From Entomomonas sp. E2T0 (GTDB lineage: Bacteria; Pseudomonadota; Gammaproteobacteria; Pseudomonadales; Pseudomonadaceae), in the NCBI RefSeq assembly GCF_025985425.1, contig NZ_CP094972.1, forward strand, positions 1,178,001-1,242,000: a stretch of DNA of 64,000 nucleotides, given 5' to 3'. A program made the position numbers and the translations under genes. Every line of letters starts with the position of its first letter. Position 1 is the stretch's first letter. The notes below the pieces were generated by a model. The model did not search any database. It was not told the DNA's origin and worked only from the letters and a program-made list of their open reading frames with translations. Positions 45,582-55,200 of the stretch are shown in pieces.

Positions 45582-46160
45582 TTATTTTATATTGAAAAAA
45601 TAAATTGGATACCCTAATAATTCTCTACTAACAGAGTAAAAATCTCGCCATGAACTATAGGTTGGTGAACCAGAACCAATTTGTTTAATACCTTCATGTT
45701 TAAAAGCGAGTTTAATTCTTGCAATATGATAGTATTGGGAAATAATAATAACAGACTTTAATTGCTGCTGCTGCATGTATTGGTAAGTGTTTTTAGCTGT
45801 AGCTCTGGTATTAATGCCTTGTCCATCTTTAATAATAGCGTTAGCTGGAACTCCTCTTGCTATTAAAAAGTTAGCCATAGCTATTGACTCGTCATAGCCT
45901 TCTTTGCCAGTACCGCCACTTACTAGGATTTTAGGGGCATACCCTTGTTGATAAATTTCAATCGCTTTGTTTAGGCGTGCAGCAAGTCCTGGGCTAGGTA
46001 TACCTTCAGGTGAAACCTTAGTGCCGAGAACGACAATAAGATCGGTCTTGAATAAATTATCTTTTAAGCCTGATGCTACAATGCTTAGTACTGTTACAAA
46101 ATAAATTAAAATAATAGCAACAAAAATCATTTTCTTTTTACGATTGAGAATCCATTTCAT
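45582..46160 (-). CDS. YdcF-family membrane-anchored protein (DUF218)
   Basis: A 192-residue protein with one N-terminal membrane helix (about residues 10-32) and a periplasmic DUF218/YdcF domain. Key patterns are LIVVLGTKVSPEG, LAARLNKAIEIYQQGYAPKI, LVSGGTGKEGYDE and SQYYHIARIKLAF. Relatives include SanA and ElyC, which affect envelope barrier function and enterobacterial common antigen carrier turnover. The active reaction is not established for the family. It is monocistronic, with no close partner. Confidence 0.85.
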   Translation of the reverse strand: MKWILNRKKKMIFVAIILIYFVTVLSIVASGLKDNLFKTDLIVVLGTKVSPEGIPSPGLAARLNKAIEIYQQGYAPKILVSGGTGKEGYDESIAMANFLIARGVPANAIIKDGQGINTRATAKNTYQYMQQQQLKSVIIISQYYHIARIKLAFKHEGIKQIGSGSPTYSSWRDFYSVSRELLGYPIYFFNIK

Positions 46161-46606
46161 TTTATATAATGCTTATAACCATATAGTTTCAATTAGACAT
46201 AATTATATAATTAATTAATTGCTATGAGTAAAATATTAATCTTATTTAGGGGGTATGCTTGGGAAGGATTTTGCGCTATCCTTAAACCGTTATCTTAGAG
46301 ATAAGTACATTTATACCAATGTAATTCTTTAATAACACTAAAAATAATAGTATCTGTATAGTTTAGATCAATTATTAATAAATACAGTAAATTAATTAGA
46401 TTTTATAGTTTTGCTGCTACTGGCAGTGTTTTCGTTTTATAAGTTGTTTGACCGGTGCTTATATCAAATAGTCAATTTTCAGGTATCAGATTAAATGTGG
46501 AATGGAATTTGCAATTTAAGGATTCTTAAGTAAGTTCTATTAGTCTCTAGAATTTATTTGACTATATTTATAGGCTAATGAATAACTTGTCGAAGGAGTT
46601 CAAATT
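46161..46606. other. 446-bp intergenic region with two small hairpins
   Basis: No gene is visible. AAGGAT (46264-46269) with ATCCTT (46278-46283), and TTATCT (46290-46295) with AGATAA (46299-46304) form two adjacent short inverted repeats. The region ends with a good Shine-Dalgarno (GAAGGAG) for the permease gene. TTGACT at 46558-46563 could be a -35, but no convincing -10 follows at the right distance. Confidence 0.5.
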
Positions 46607-48019
46607 TTGAGTGAAACAAAAAGTGTAAATAAAAAAGGCCATAATACAGAATTAAAAGGTGGTCTAAAGTCTCGTCATCTTACGATGATGTCTATTGCAG
46701 GTGTTATTGGTGCTGCTTTATTCGTTGGATCAGGTAAAACAATTGCTATGGCTGGCCCTGCGGTTATTCTTGCTTACATTGGCGGTGGTATCCTAGTTAT
46801 TTTAGCCATGAGAATGTTAGGCGAAATGGCGGTAGCACAACCAGACACGGGTTCTTTCTCTACTTACGCTGATCGTGCTATTGGCCGTTGGGCAGGCTTT
46901 ACGATTGGTTGGCTATATTGGTATTTCTGGGCTTTATTAATGGGTTGGGAAGCCTTTGTGGCAGGAACTATTCTAAATAGTTGGTTCCCCATGATACCTA
47001 TTTGGGGATTTGCACTGATTGTTACAATAGCTTTAATTATTGTTAACTTTATGAACGTACGTAGTTACGGTGAATTTGAGTTCTGGTTTGCATTAATTAA
47101 GGTTGTTGCGATTGTTATCTTTATTATTATTGGCTGTCTAGCAATAGTCCATTTATGGCCTTGGGGTACAACCGGGGGTATCTCTCACCTAACTTCTACG
47201 GGTGGGTTTATGCCTAATGGTGGGCAGGCTGTTATTGTTGCCTTACTAGGCGTGATGTTTGCTTTCCTAGGCGCTGAAATTGTTACTGTAGCAGCGGCTG
47301 AATCAGCTAACCCAAGTAAAGAAATTATTAAAACAACTAAATCAGTAGTATGGCGGATTTGTTTATTCTATGTGGGTTCTATCTTTATCGTAGTGGCATT
47401 AGTACCATGGAATGATCCTCGTTTAGGAGACCCTACTTGGGGTTCTTATCGTGTAACTTTAGATGCATTAGGTATTCCTTATACGGGCTTTATTGTTAAT
47501 TTTATTGTATTAACCTCTGTATGTAGCTGTTTTAACTCAGCGTTGTATACCGCCTCACGTATGTTATTCTCTTTATCTAAACGTGGTGATGCTCATAAAG
47601 TTATGCAGATTACAGGCAATAAAACAGGTACACCTTGGGTGGGCGTATTAATTTCTAGTTTCTTTGCATTTGTAGCTATTTTCTTTGCAGCCTTTCATTT
47701 AATGGATGTATATGACGTATTAATGCAGGCAACAGGTACTATTGCATTGTTAGTTTATCTTGTAGTGGCCTGCTCACAATTACGTATGCGTCGTAAATTA
47801 GAGGCTGAAGGTAAAGAAATTAAATTAAAAGTATGGTTCTTCCCATGGCTTACTTATGCCGTTATTGTATTTATTATTGGTGCATTTATTGTGATGGTGT
47901 ATGAAGGTACTTATTTCTATGAAGTAGTTTATACATTACTATTAGCCGCAGTAATTGTAACAATGGGGATTGTGGCGCAGATCTTTGGTATTGGCACTAA
48001 AGATAAAGCTAAGCAATAG
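46607..48019 (+). CDS. gabP: amino acid permease, GabP-like
   Basis: APC-superfamily proton symporter with about twelve membrane helices, 470 residues. It closely follows E. coli GabP in GGLKSRHLTMMSIAGVIGAA, the DTGSFSTYADRAIGRWAG segment, GAEIVTVAAAESANPSKEI, and NSALYTASRMLFSLSKRGDA. That suggests uptake of 4-aminobutyrate or a related small amino acid. The start is a TTG at 46607 behind GAAGGAG; the first internal ATG would delete the cytoplasmic N-terminus. It shares a terminator with the convergent terC-family gene. GabP specificity is inferred by similarity. Confidence 0.82.
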   Translation: MSETKSVNKKGHNTELKGGLKSRHLTMMSIAGVIGAALFVGSGKTIAMAGPAVILAYIGGGILVILAMRMLGEMAVAQPDTGSFSTYADRAIGRWAGFTIGWLYWYFWALLMGWEAFVAGTILNSWFPMIPIWGFALIVTIALIIVNFMNVRSYGEFEFWFALIKVVAIVIFIIIGCLAIVHLWPWGTTGGISHLTSTGGFMPNGGQAVIVALLGVMFAFLGAEIVTVAAAESANPSKEIIKTTKSVVWRICLFYVGSIFIVVALVPWNDPRLGDPTWGSYRVTLDALGIPYTGFIVNFIVLTSVCSCFNSALYTASRMLFSLSKRGDAHKVMQITGNKTGTPWVGVLISSFFAFVAIFFAAFHLMDVYDVLMQATGTIALLVYLVVACSQLRMRRKLEAEGKEIKLKVWFFPWLTYAVIVFIIGAFIVMVYEGTYFYEVVYTLLLAAVIVTMGIVAQIFGIGTKDKAKQ

Positions 48020-48040
48020 CTCATAAAAGAATTGCAGTTA

Positions 48041-48074
48041 AAAATTAAGCCCCTATTTAGGGGCTTAATTTTTT
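48041..48074. terminator. bidirectional terminator between permease and TerC genes
   Basis: AAAATTAAGCCCCT (48041-48054) pairs perfectly with AGGGGCTTAATTTT (48059-48072) around ATTT, followed by more T residues. It separates the convergent permease and TerC genes. Confidence 0.95.
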
Positions 48075-48081
48075 ATAGGCA

Positions 48082-49119
48082 TTATTCTTTATCTTGTTCT
48101 TTTTTCTCTGGAAATACAAAACTTGCCAAAATACCTAGTGCTAATACAACAAGCACTACATATAAGCTAATGGTTGGTTTAATTTCATACCCTAAATGCC
48201 AAATATGGTTTACTGCATTAAAACCTAATTTAAAGGCGATAAAAAATAGTAAAAATACCACTGCCTTTTCAAGATGAACTAAATATTGACGTAACGCTTC
48301 TAGTACAAAATAGAGTGTTCTTAAACCCAAGATGGCAAACATCATGGCTGAGTAAACAATTAATGGTTCACGGCTAACAGCGATAATGGCAGGTACACTA
48401 TCAAAAGCAAACATAACATCAGAAAGCTCAACCACTGCTACGCAAAGTAACAAAGGAGTAGCGTAGAGAGTACCTTTTTTAACATTAATTCGTAGGTTGT
48501 GGTTTTCTGGTTTTAATAACTCTTCTGACACCTGTTTACTGCTGAGAAAAAATTTGTGACCTACAATTTTAGGAAAAACAGGAAAAATACGACGAATCAG
48601 ACGGTTAGCTAAATGGTCTGAGTAATCCTTGATCTCTTCCTCGTCATCTTTACTTTTCAGCATCATAATGGCTGTCCAGCCTACAATGATAGCAAATACC
48701 ATTTCAACCCAAGGGCCTAATGCTAATAGACCTGTACCAATGGCAACAAAAATACCCCTAAAGATAATAGCACCAATAACGCCTAAATAGAGAATGCGGT
48801 GGCGGTACATATCAGGAATTTTAAACCAAGCAAAAATGGCCATGATTACAAATAGGTTGTCTACTGACAGTATTTTTTCTAGGGCATAACCTGTAATAAA
48901 CAGAGTGGCCACTTCTGCATTGTGATGAATATAAAGGTAGCCTGCAAAACCTAAGGAAATAAGTACCCAAAAAATTGACCATATAGCAGCACTTTTTAAA
49001 CCAATAGGCTTATCACTGCGATGAGCGAATAAATCTATTAATAGTGCTACAACTGCAAGTGTAATAAAAACAGCTAGAGTTTCAGGGGGGAAGCCAAGAT
49101 GAGACTGGGTTTGTTCCAT
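48082..49119 (-). CDS. TerC/Alx-family membrane protein
   Basis: Integral membrane protein of 345 residues with about nine helices, in the TerC family. Family members export or balance manganese and other metals, often supporting metalation of secreted proteins; E. coli Alx is the nearest well-studied relative. The metal-binding signatures are ILSVDNLFVIMAIFAWFKIP (about 83-102) and VVELSDVMFAFDSVPAIIAV (about 222-241), each with conserved acidic residues. A cytoplasmic loop with DDEEEIKDYSDH separates two halves. No manganese riboswitch of the yybP-ykoY type is seen upstream. Confidence 0.9.
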   Translation of the reverse strand: MEQTQSHLGFPPETLAVFITLAVVALLIDLFAHRSDKPIGLKSAAIWSIFWVLISLGFAGYLYIHHNAEVATLFITGYALEKILSVDNLFVIMAIFAWFKIPDMYRHRILYLGVIGAIIFRGIFVAIGTGLLALGPWVEMVFAIIVGWTAIMMLKSKDDEEEIKDYSDHLANRLIRRIFPVFPKIVGHKFFLSSKQVSEELLKPENHNLRINVKKGTLYATPLLLCVAVVELSDVMFAFDSVPAIIAVSREPLIVYSAMMFAILGLRTLYFVLEALRQYLVHLEKAVVFLLFFIAFKLGFNAVNHIWHLGYEIKPTISLYVVLVVLALGILASFVFPEKKEQDKE

Positions 49120-49582
49120 AAATTTGTAAACCTGTTTAACAATGTTTAATAATTATAAATATTTTATTGGATCTCTATATACAGTATAAGGTGTAAAAAA
49201 AATGTCGTTTTACTAAGGTAATTTGTATCAAGAAAATAATCTGTTGATATATAATATTTTATATGAAGTTTAAAAGTAATTACTAATTATTATGATAAGA
49301 CATTGTTGAGAATTGCTTAGATTAACTTCAAGTAGTTTAAAAGTTGTAAAAACTGCCTAAATAATTAAAAATTTCTATTATATTATTCAGTTAGAATTCA
49401 TATTTATGTTTATAACTAAGTTTAGTATTTATAAGCATATACTTTTGTCTAATATTAATATTCGATTAATATAACTTCCTTACTATGGGCACGATCTATA
49501 TTCGTTGGCTTTATTTTTCTTAATTAATTCATGTGGATATATTTAATCTACAATATAAGTTAGTGGTTTTGAGTTAAACATT
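49120..49582. other. 463-bp AT-rich intergenic region
   Basis: Divergent promoter region between the TerC-family gene and the second autotransporter. No open frame with a ribosome-binding site, no GC-rich structured RNA and no good -35/-10 pair stands out. An inverted repeat (49452-49472) is made only of A and T in its arms. The XRE-type palindrome of the first autotransporter is not repeated here. Confidence 0.5.
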
Positions 49583-52222
49583 ATGTTAAAGAAGTTTTCA
49601 GTTATTACATTACTTGGTATAGCTTATAATTCTAATATACTAGCAGCAGAAATTAAGTATGGTTATCAGTTACAACCTAATCAAAACCTTCCTTTAGACA
49701 GTAGTCAATATAATATTAGCTCAGACATTGATACAAAGAGTTTATATGGTATTTATTATAACGGTTCTAGCCAGGTAGAACTAAATGCTAATCCTCTTAA
49801 TATGCAAGTAGTTAATAATAATACAGGAACAAGTAGTGATAGATACATCGCTTCTGTCATTAATATTACTGGACAGAGTACTATGGCAAAAGCATTAATC
49901 AATTTAGGAGATGGTGGTCAACTTAGAGCACAGGGAGACACGGTGTATGCTATCAATCTAAAAAACAGTAATTTATCAGCTAGTAATATTAATATAGAGG
50001 CAAGTGGTAAATATTCAGCGTCAGGTCTAATATTAAACAGCACTGAGGTCAACTTAACTGGAAACAATAAGGTTACTGTTGAGAGTGATAGTTCGGCTAT
50101 AGGTATATCTATTTCGAATAATACCTCATTTAAAGTAGACCAAATAACCATTGATGTAACCTCTACGGGTTCGGGTATTCAATTAGCGACTGGATTACAA
50201 GTACAAAATAATGCAAACCACATAGTTGATTTAGGTGTGGGATCAGTAATTAATGTTGACAGTACTGGTGGTGGAAAGGGAATCAGTATTAATGATGGCA
50301 CTGTTATTGCCCAAGACTTTTCTATTACAGCGAAAGGCAGTAATAGTTATGGAGTCGTTTTATACAATGGTTCTTTTACTATGATAGGTGGTACTGTTAT
50401 CTCTGATAATAATGGTATAGTCATTGGAAGTGTGCAGCCGAAACCACCTAACTATAATCATATAATTAATTTAACTGATGTAAATATTTCTGCTAACAAT
50501 ACAGCATTGAGTATGGGTGATGGCACAATGACTTTAAATAAAGTAACAGCTATTTCTACCAGTAGTAATGCGACAGTAATGGATGTTGGTACTAATGGTG
50601 TAGTTAATGCAACTGATGTTACTTTGCATGGTAAGTATAAGGTAGTGAGCGCTTCTGCTGGAGATGTGATTTTCTCAGGAAATACTGAAATTATTGGAAC
50701 CGCCACCAATAATAGTGATACGTTATATGTTTCAAATGGTGGCTCTATTAAAACAGGCACTAATGGCAGTAAAATGAAAATAGTGGGAAATTTATATACC
50801 TCTCAATTTGGCAACAATAACCTAATTGATTTAAAAATGAATAGTGGTTCTGAGTTAACAGGGAAATCTACCATCTATGATATTAATAAAGGTACTATTA
50901 ACTTGGATATGACAGGTAGTATATGGAATATGACAAATAATTCTAGTATTACACAGCTCGCTTTAAATAACAGTCAGGTTGATTTTATAAATCCAACTTT
51001 TACTATGCTTACTACTCAACAGTTATCAGGGAATGGCACATTTAGTATGAAAACTGATATAGCTGCAGGACAAGGTGATTTAGTTAAAGTTACTGGTCAA
51101 ACAGCAGGAAGCCATCGTCTGAATATAACTAATCAAGGCGCATCAGCAACTGATGGCAATGAAACATTAACTGTAGTTGAAACCAGTGATGGTTCAGGAC
51201 GGTTTAGTTTAACTAACCGTGTTGAGGCAGGTGGTTATCTCTATGACTTAAGAAAGGCTAGTAATGGAGCTGATTGGGAGTTATATGGGGCTAGAGGTGA
51301 ACAAAGCTCTTCAGCTTTAGCTGGAGCTAGTTTTTTAAATACTAGCTATTTACTGAACTATATAGATAACCAAACGTTATTACAACGCTTAGGGGATTTA
51401 AGATTAGTAACTGACGATAAAACTTCTGATGGTTTTTGGATGAGATCATTTGGTGGAAAATTGTCTTCTTTTGCTGGCTCTAATTTATCAGGATTTGATA
51501 TGCCTTATTGGGGAACTCAATTAGGTATTGATAAAGGTATCAATCTCTCATCAGGTAAATTATTAGTGGGAACAATGGTGGGGCTTACTCAGGGTAATCC
51601 TAATTATAAGGAAGGAGATGGTACAGCTAAGAATTATAGCTTAGGTCTCTATACTACCTATCTTCATGATAATGGGCTATATGTTGATGGCTTATTAAAA
51701 TATAACAATATTCATAATCAATTTAATGTTAAAGATACTGCTGGAGATTCAGTAAAGGGTAAAGGAAGAACTCAAGGAGGTAGTGCTTCAATTGAAGTGG
51801 GTAATCGTTTTTGGCTTAATTCACAACAAGCTGGAATTTATATAGAACCACAGGCGCAGCTAACCCTAGCTATTCAAGGCGGTGATACAGTTAAGGCAAG
51901 TAATGGTTTAAAAATAAAATTGGATGCATATAACTCGGTATTAGGCCGTACTAGTGCTGTTATTGGTTATCAAACACAAGGTGATAATCCAATAAATGTT
52001 TATTTCAAAACAGGTTATGTGCGTGAGTTTAGTGGTAATACTAGTTATCATTTAAATGGTAATAAAGAAAAGCATAGTTTCCGAGGAGGGTGGCTAGATA
52101 ATGGAATAGGTATCTCAGCTAATATAAATAAAGTCCATAATATTTATATGGATGCTAACTATGCTACAGGTAATCGATTTGATCAAAAGCAGTTAAATAT
52201 AGGTTACCGATATAATTTCTAA
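49583..52222 (+). CDS. autotransporter (type Va secretion), second copy
   Basis: Outer-membrane autotransporter of 879 residues, homologous to the one at 26615. A signal peptide (about residues 1-22, ending at ILAA) precedes an N/S/T/G-rich beta-helical passenger of about 560 residues with units such as INLGDGG and VDLGVGS. A conserved autochaperone region (LDMTGSIWNMTNNSS to about residue 570) follows, then a junction SFLNTSYLLNYIDNQTLLQR, and a pertactin-type barrel ending YRYNF. Barrel and junction are highly similar between the two, whereas the passengers share little beyond repeat style. It is expressed alone, with its own terminator. Probably an adhesin. Confidence 0.9.
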   Translation: MLKKFSVITLLGIAYNSNILAAEIKYGYQLQPNQNLPLDSSQYNISSDIDTKSLYGIYYNGSSQVELNANPLNMQVVNNNTGTSSDRYIASVINITGQSTMAKALINLGDGGQLRAQGDTVYAINLKNSNLSASNINIEASGKYSASGLILNSTEVNLTGNNKVTVESDSSAIGISISNNTSFKVDQITIDVTSTGSGIQLATGLQVQNNANHIVDLGVGSVINVDSTGGGKGISINDGTVIAQDFSITAKGSNSYGVVLYNGSFTMIGGTVISDNNGIVIGSVQPKPPNYNHIINLTDVNISANNTALSMGDGTMTLNKVTAISTSSNATVMDVGTNGVVNATDVTLHGKYKVVSASAGDVIFSGNTEIIGTATNNSDTLYVSNGGSIKTGTNGSKMKIVGNLYTSQFGNNNLIDLKMNSGSELTGKSTIYDINKGTINLDMTGSIWNMTNNSSITQLALNNSQVDFINPTFTMLTTQQLSGNGTFSMKTDIAAGQGDLVKVTGQTAGSHRLNITNQGASATDGNETLTVVETSDGSGRFSLTNRVEAGGYLYDLRKASNGADWELYGARGEQSSSALAGASFLNTSYLLNYIDNQTLLQRLGDLRLVTDDKTSDGFWMRSFGGKLSSFAGSNLSGFDMPYWGTQLGIDKGINLSSGKLLVGTMVGLTQGNPNYKEGDGTAKNYSLGLYTTYLHDNGLYVDGLLKYNNIHNQFNVKDTAGDSVKGKGRTQGGSASIEVGNRFWLNSQQAGIYIEPQAQLTLAIQGGDTVKASNGLKIKLDAYNSVLGRTSAVIGYQTQGDNPINVYFKTGYVREFSGNTSYHLNGNKEKHSFRGGWLDNGIGISANINKVHNIYMDANYATGNRFDQKQLNIGYRYNF

Positions 52223-52232
52223 GTCTCCCTAT

Positions 52233-52262
52233 AAAAAGTGATATTAATAATATCTCTTTTTT
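52233..52262 (+). terminator. terminator after second autotransporter
   Basis: AAAAAG and GATATT (52233-52238, 52240-52245) pair with AATATC and CTTTTT (52249-52254, 52256-52261), with one T-T mismatch and a 3-nt loop, ending in a run of T residues. Confidence 0.8.
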
Positions 52263-52477
52263 ATCCTCGTTCTAAGAATAAAAAGATTATTAATAAAGCT
52301 ATTTGTTTTATATAAGTGCTGATAATTTGCATTAACTCATTGTGTGTATGCTATTGAAGACTCTATTTTTATAACAAATTTGTGGAACATAGTAGTAAGA
52401 TAAATGTTCTATAAAATAAATTTATGTTTTTGTAGTATTATGTGTTCACTTTTTGAATCAGTTATAGGCCATTTACT

Positions 52478-53905
52478 GTGACTCAGCAACAAAGCAATGA
52501 TAATGAAACGTTAAATCGTCATCTAAGTAATAGACATATTCAATTAATTGCCATTGGTGGAGCTATTGGTACTGGCCTATTTATGGGCTCAGGAAAAACT
52601 ATTAGTTTGGCAGGTCCATCGATTCTATTAGTTTATATCATCATTGGTGTGATGTTATTTTTTGTAATGCGAGCGATGGGCGAGTTATTACTCTCTAATT
52701 TAAACTACAAATCTTTTATTGATTTTACAACTGATTTATTAGGCCCTATGGCGGGCTTTTATATTGGTTGGACGTATTGGTTTTGTTGGATTGTAACAGG
52801 TATTGCGGATTTAATTGCGATTGCTGGCTACGTTGAATATTTTGCACCTAATTTAGCCGCATGGATTCCAGCTATCTTTTGTATTCTAGTATTTTTGATA
52901 TTAAATTTACTTACTGTGAAGCTATTTGGTGAGCTGGAGTTTTGGTTCGCTATAATCAAAATTGTAGCTATTGTGGCCTTAATTTTAGTAGGGTTTGGTT
53001 TTATTGTTTATGGATTTAATACACCATCAGGCACAGTGACTTCCCTTTCTAATATTTGGAATGATGGTGGCTTTTTTCCCACAGGTGGCTGGGGATTTAT
53101 AGCGGGCTTTCAAATAGCTGCGTTTGCTTTTGTGGGGGTTGAATTAGTGGGAACGGCTGCTGCAGAAGCAAGTAATCCAACCAAGACACTACCCCGTGCA
53201 ATTAATGCTATTCCTGTGCGGATTATCTTATTCTATGTATTGGCTTTGGCAGTGATTATGTCGGTAATGCCGTGGCGAAGTATAGCACCAGATAAGAGTC
53301 CATTTATTACTTTGTTTACTTTTGCTGGCCTTCCAGCAGCAGCTGCAGTGATTTATTTTGTGGTACTGACTTCAGCGGCATCTTCTGCCAATAGTGGCAT
53401 TTTTTCAACCAGTCGTATGTTATTTGGACTGGCTTTAACCCGTAAAGCTCCTCGTGCTTTTGCTCGGCTATCAAAATCATCAGTTCCTGCTAAAGGCCTA
53501 TTGTTCTCCTGTGCTTGTTTGCTACCTGGGGCTGTATTGCTGTATTTTAATAACCAGAATATTATCCATGCGTTTACATTAGTAACTACTTTATCGACTA
53601 TCTTATTTATTTTTGTATGGACATTAATTATTTTCTCTTATATTGCTTATCGTAAAAAAAGGCCAGAACTACATTTAAAATCCAGTTATAAGATGCCTGG
53701 TGGTTTATTAATGTGTTATGCCTGTTTAGCTTTTATGATCTTTTTATTAACAGCTTTAGCCTTTAGAGAAGATACTCGCCAAGCATTAATGGCGAGCCCT
53801 ATTTGGTTTATTATTTTAGGTATTGGTTATTATTTAATTCCTAAATCGGTTAAATCAGAATGGAAAAAGTTGACTGAAGAAGCTTTAGGAACTAATCAAA
53901 ATTAA
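52478..53905 (+). CDS. cycA: D-serine/D-alanine/glycine:H+ symporter
   Basis: APC-family permease of 475 residues and about twelve membrane helices, extremely close in pattern to E. coli CycA: NRHIQLIAIGGAIGTGLFMG, RAMGELLLSNLNYKSF, PTGGWGFIAGFQIAAFAFVG and VLTSAASSANSGIFSTSRML. It imports D-alanine, D-serine and glycine, useful for recycling cell-wall D-amino acids. The start is a GTG at 52478. No glycine riboswitch is seen upstream. It ends at a hairpin shared with the convergent alcohol dehydrogenase gene. Confidence 0.92.
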   Translation: MTQQQSNDNETLNRHLSNRHIQLIAIGGAIGTGLFMGSGKTISLAGPSILLVYIIIGVMLFFVMRAMGELLLSNLNYKSFIDFTTDLLGPMAGFYIGWTYWFCWIVTGIADLIAIAGYVEYFAPNLAAWIPAIFCILVFLILNLLTVKLFGELEFWFAIIKIVAIVALILVGFGFIVYGFNTPSGTVTSLSNIWNDGGFFPTGGWGFIAGFQIAAFAFVGVELVGTAAAEASNPTKTLPRAINAIPVRIILFYVLALAVIMSVMPWRSIAPDKSPFITLFTFAGLPAAAAVIYFVVLTSAASSANSGIFSTSRMLFGLALTRKAPRAFARLSKSSVPAKGLLFSCACLLPGAVLLYFNNQNIIHAFTLVTTLSTILFIFVWTLIIFSYIAYRKKRPELHLKSSYKMPGGLLMCYACLAFMIFLLTALAFREDTRQALMASPIWFIILGIGYYLIPKSVKSEWKKLTEEALGTNQN

Positions 53906-53912
53906 TTATAAA

Positions 53913-53942
53913 AACTCACAGGATAAGTTTACTCTGTGAGTT
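53913..53942. terminator. terminator between cycA and alcohol dehydrogenase
   Basis: AACTCACAG (53913-53921) pairs with CTGTGAGTT (53934-53942) around a 12-nt loop. A short T-rich end follows; A residues on the 5' side serve the opposite direction. Confidence 0.75.
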
Positions 53943-53951
53943 CTTAGTTGT

Positions 53952-55001
53952 TTAAGGGATTAATACTGCGCGACCTTTAATTTTACCTTGCTCTAGTTTT
54001 TCATAAACTTCTAGCGCTTTACTGAGGGGATATTCCTCAATTTCCACGTGAATAACACCTCGTTTAGCTAAATCAATCACTTCCATTAACTCAGTTCTAG
54101 CACCCCAATAAGGAATGGTAATGGAGCAACCATAAGGTAGATTGTCAGCTCTAGCTTCTGTTGTGCCAGCAGTTAATTGATAATGTCCACCACCTAAGCC
54201 AACGATAGTCCAATGGCTATCTAAACCAATAATTTTTGAACCTAGTTTAATGGTTGGGTTAATACCAACAAAATCAAACACAACAGCACATTTCTTAGAA
54301 CCAGTTAGTTTAATAATTTGTTCTGCTACATTATCTTGTGTTGTATTAAAGGTGTAATCAGCCCCATGTTTTTTAGCTAGTGCGAGTTTGTCGTTACTTA
54401 CATCACAAGCAATAATAGTTGAGGCACAGGTAGCTTTTAGAATTTGAATAGCCATATGGCCTAATCCACCGATTCCAATAACTACTACAAAATTTGAAGA
54501 AGTTAGTTTACTAGCTGATCGTTTAATAGCATGATAGGGGGTAAGTCCTGCATCTGTTAATGGAGCCGCTTGGCGAGGAGAAAGGTCACCCAAAGGAATG
54601 AGTAAACGTGCGGAGGGGACGATCATATATTCTGCCATACCACCATCAAAGCCAATACCGCCACCTAAGCCACCTATTTCTGCTTGGTGGTCACAGTAGT
54701 TTTCTTTGGACTCTTGGCAGGGATGACAATGACCACAACCCCAAGGGCCAAAAACTGCCACTGCATCACCAACAGAGTAGCCAGTGACACCTTCACCAAG
54801 CTCTTCGATCCAACCTGCGTTTTCGTGTCCTAGAGTAAAAGATGCTTGAGGAAATTTTAGACCATCGTGAATAACATGCAAATCAGAATGGCAAACACCT
54901 GCTCCACCAATTTTGATTAAAACCTCACCAGTTTTTGGCTTAGGTTTTTCTATATCAACAATACGGACATCGTTTTTACCATAATATCTAACGGCTTTCA
55001 T
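53952..55001 (-). CDS. zinc-dependent alcohol dehydrogenase (medium-chain)
   Basis: NAD-dependent medium-chain dehydrogenase of 349 residues. Catalytic zinc ligands are C37 (GVCHSDLH), H59 (LGHEN) and D150 (PLTDAG); the structural zinc is held by C89, C92, C95 and C103 (GCGHCHPCQESKENYC). The Rossmann motif GIGGLG is at 176-181. The wording DAVAVFGPWGCG, APLTDAGLTPYHAI and TIPYWGARTELMEV resembles the secondary-alcohol dehydrogenase ADH-A of Rhodococcus more than E. coli AdhP, which could mean a wide-substrate ketone/alcohol enzyme. A GGAGATACTT leader precedes the ATG. It is monocistronic. Confidence 0.88.
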   Translation of the reverse strand: MKAVRYYGKNDVRIVDIEKPKPKTGEVLIKIGGAGVCHSDLHVIHDGLKFPQASFTLGHENAGWIEELGEGVTGYSVGDAVAVFGPWGCGHCHPCQESKENYCDHQAEIGGLGGGIGFDGGMAEYMIVPSARLLIPLGDLSPRQAAPLTDAGLTPYHAIKRSASKLTSSNFVVVIGIGGLGHMAIQILKATCASTIIACDVSNDKLALAKKHGADYTFNTTQDNVAEQIIKLTGSKKCAVVFDFVGINPTIKLGSKIIGLDSHWTIVGLGGGHYQLTAGTTEARADNLPYGCSITIPYWGARTELMEVIDLAKRGVIHVEIEEYPLSKALEVYEKLEQGKIKGRAVLIP

Positions 55002-55155
55002 AAGTATCTCCTTACTTTCTTATTGTGGTTATAAATTGCCTATCTCTGGTATTGTAAGGCAGTATGATTTAATAAAAGGGGATAAATGGATACAAGATAT
55101 TGCCATTTAATGGAAGTAACAGGTATTACTCGAGTTTTATAAATTAGACAAGCAT

Positions 55156-55183
55156 AAAAAAAGCACCCATAAAGGGTGCTTTT
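55156..55183 (-). terminator. terminator of rplM-rpsI
   Basis: AAAAGCACCC (55159-55168) pairs with GGGTGCTTTT (55174-55183) around a 5-nt loop. Read leftwards the stem is followed by a T-tract (the A-run at 55156-55162), so it ends the rplM-rpsI transcript. Confidence 0.92.
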
Positions 55184-55200
55184 GATAACTGCAAAACAGC

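Noticed and set aside
48032-48277. Rightward reading frame after the GabP-like permease
   Set aside because: It passes through the strong terminator and is antisense to the TerC-family gene.
49120-49300. yybP-ykoY manganese riboswitch upstream of the TerC-family gene
   Set aside because: The region is almost all A and T, and I see no conserved riboswitch core.
49452-49472. Inverted repeat ATATTAAT-ATTCG-ATTAATAT as an operator for the second autotransporter
   Set aside because: Arms consist only of A and T in a very AT-rich stretch, so chance is a sufficient explanation.
52263-52477. Glycine riboswitch upstream of cycA
   Set aside because: No GC-rich tandem aptamer-like structure; only AT-rich sequence.
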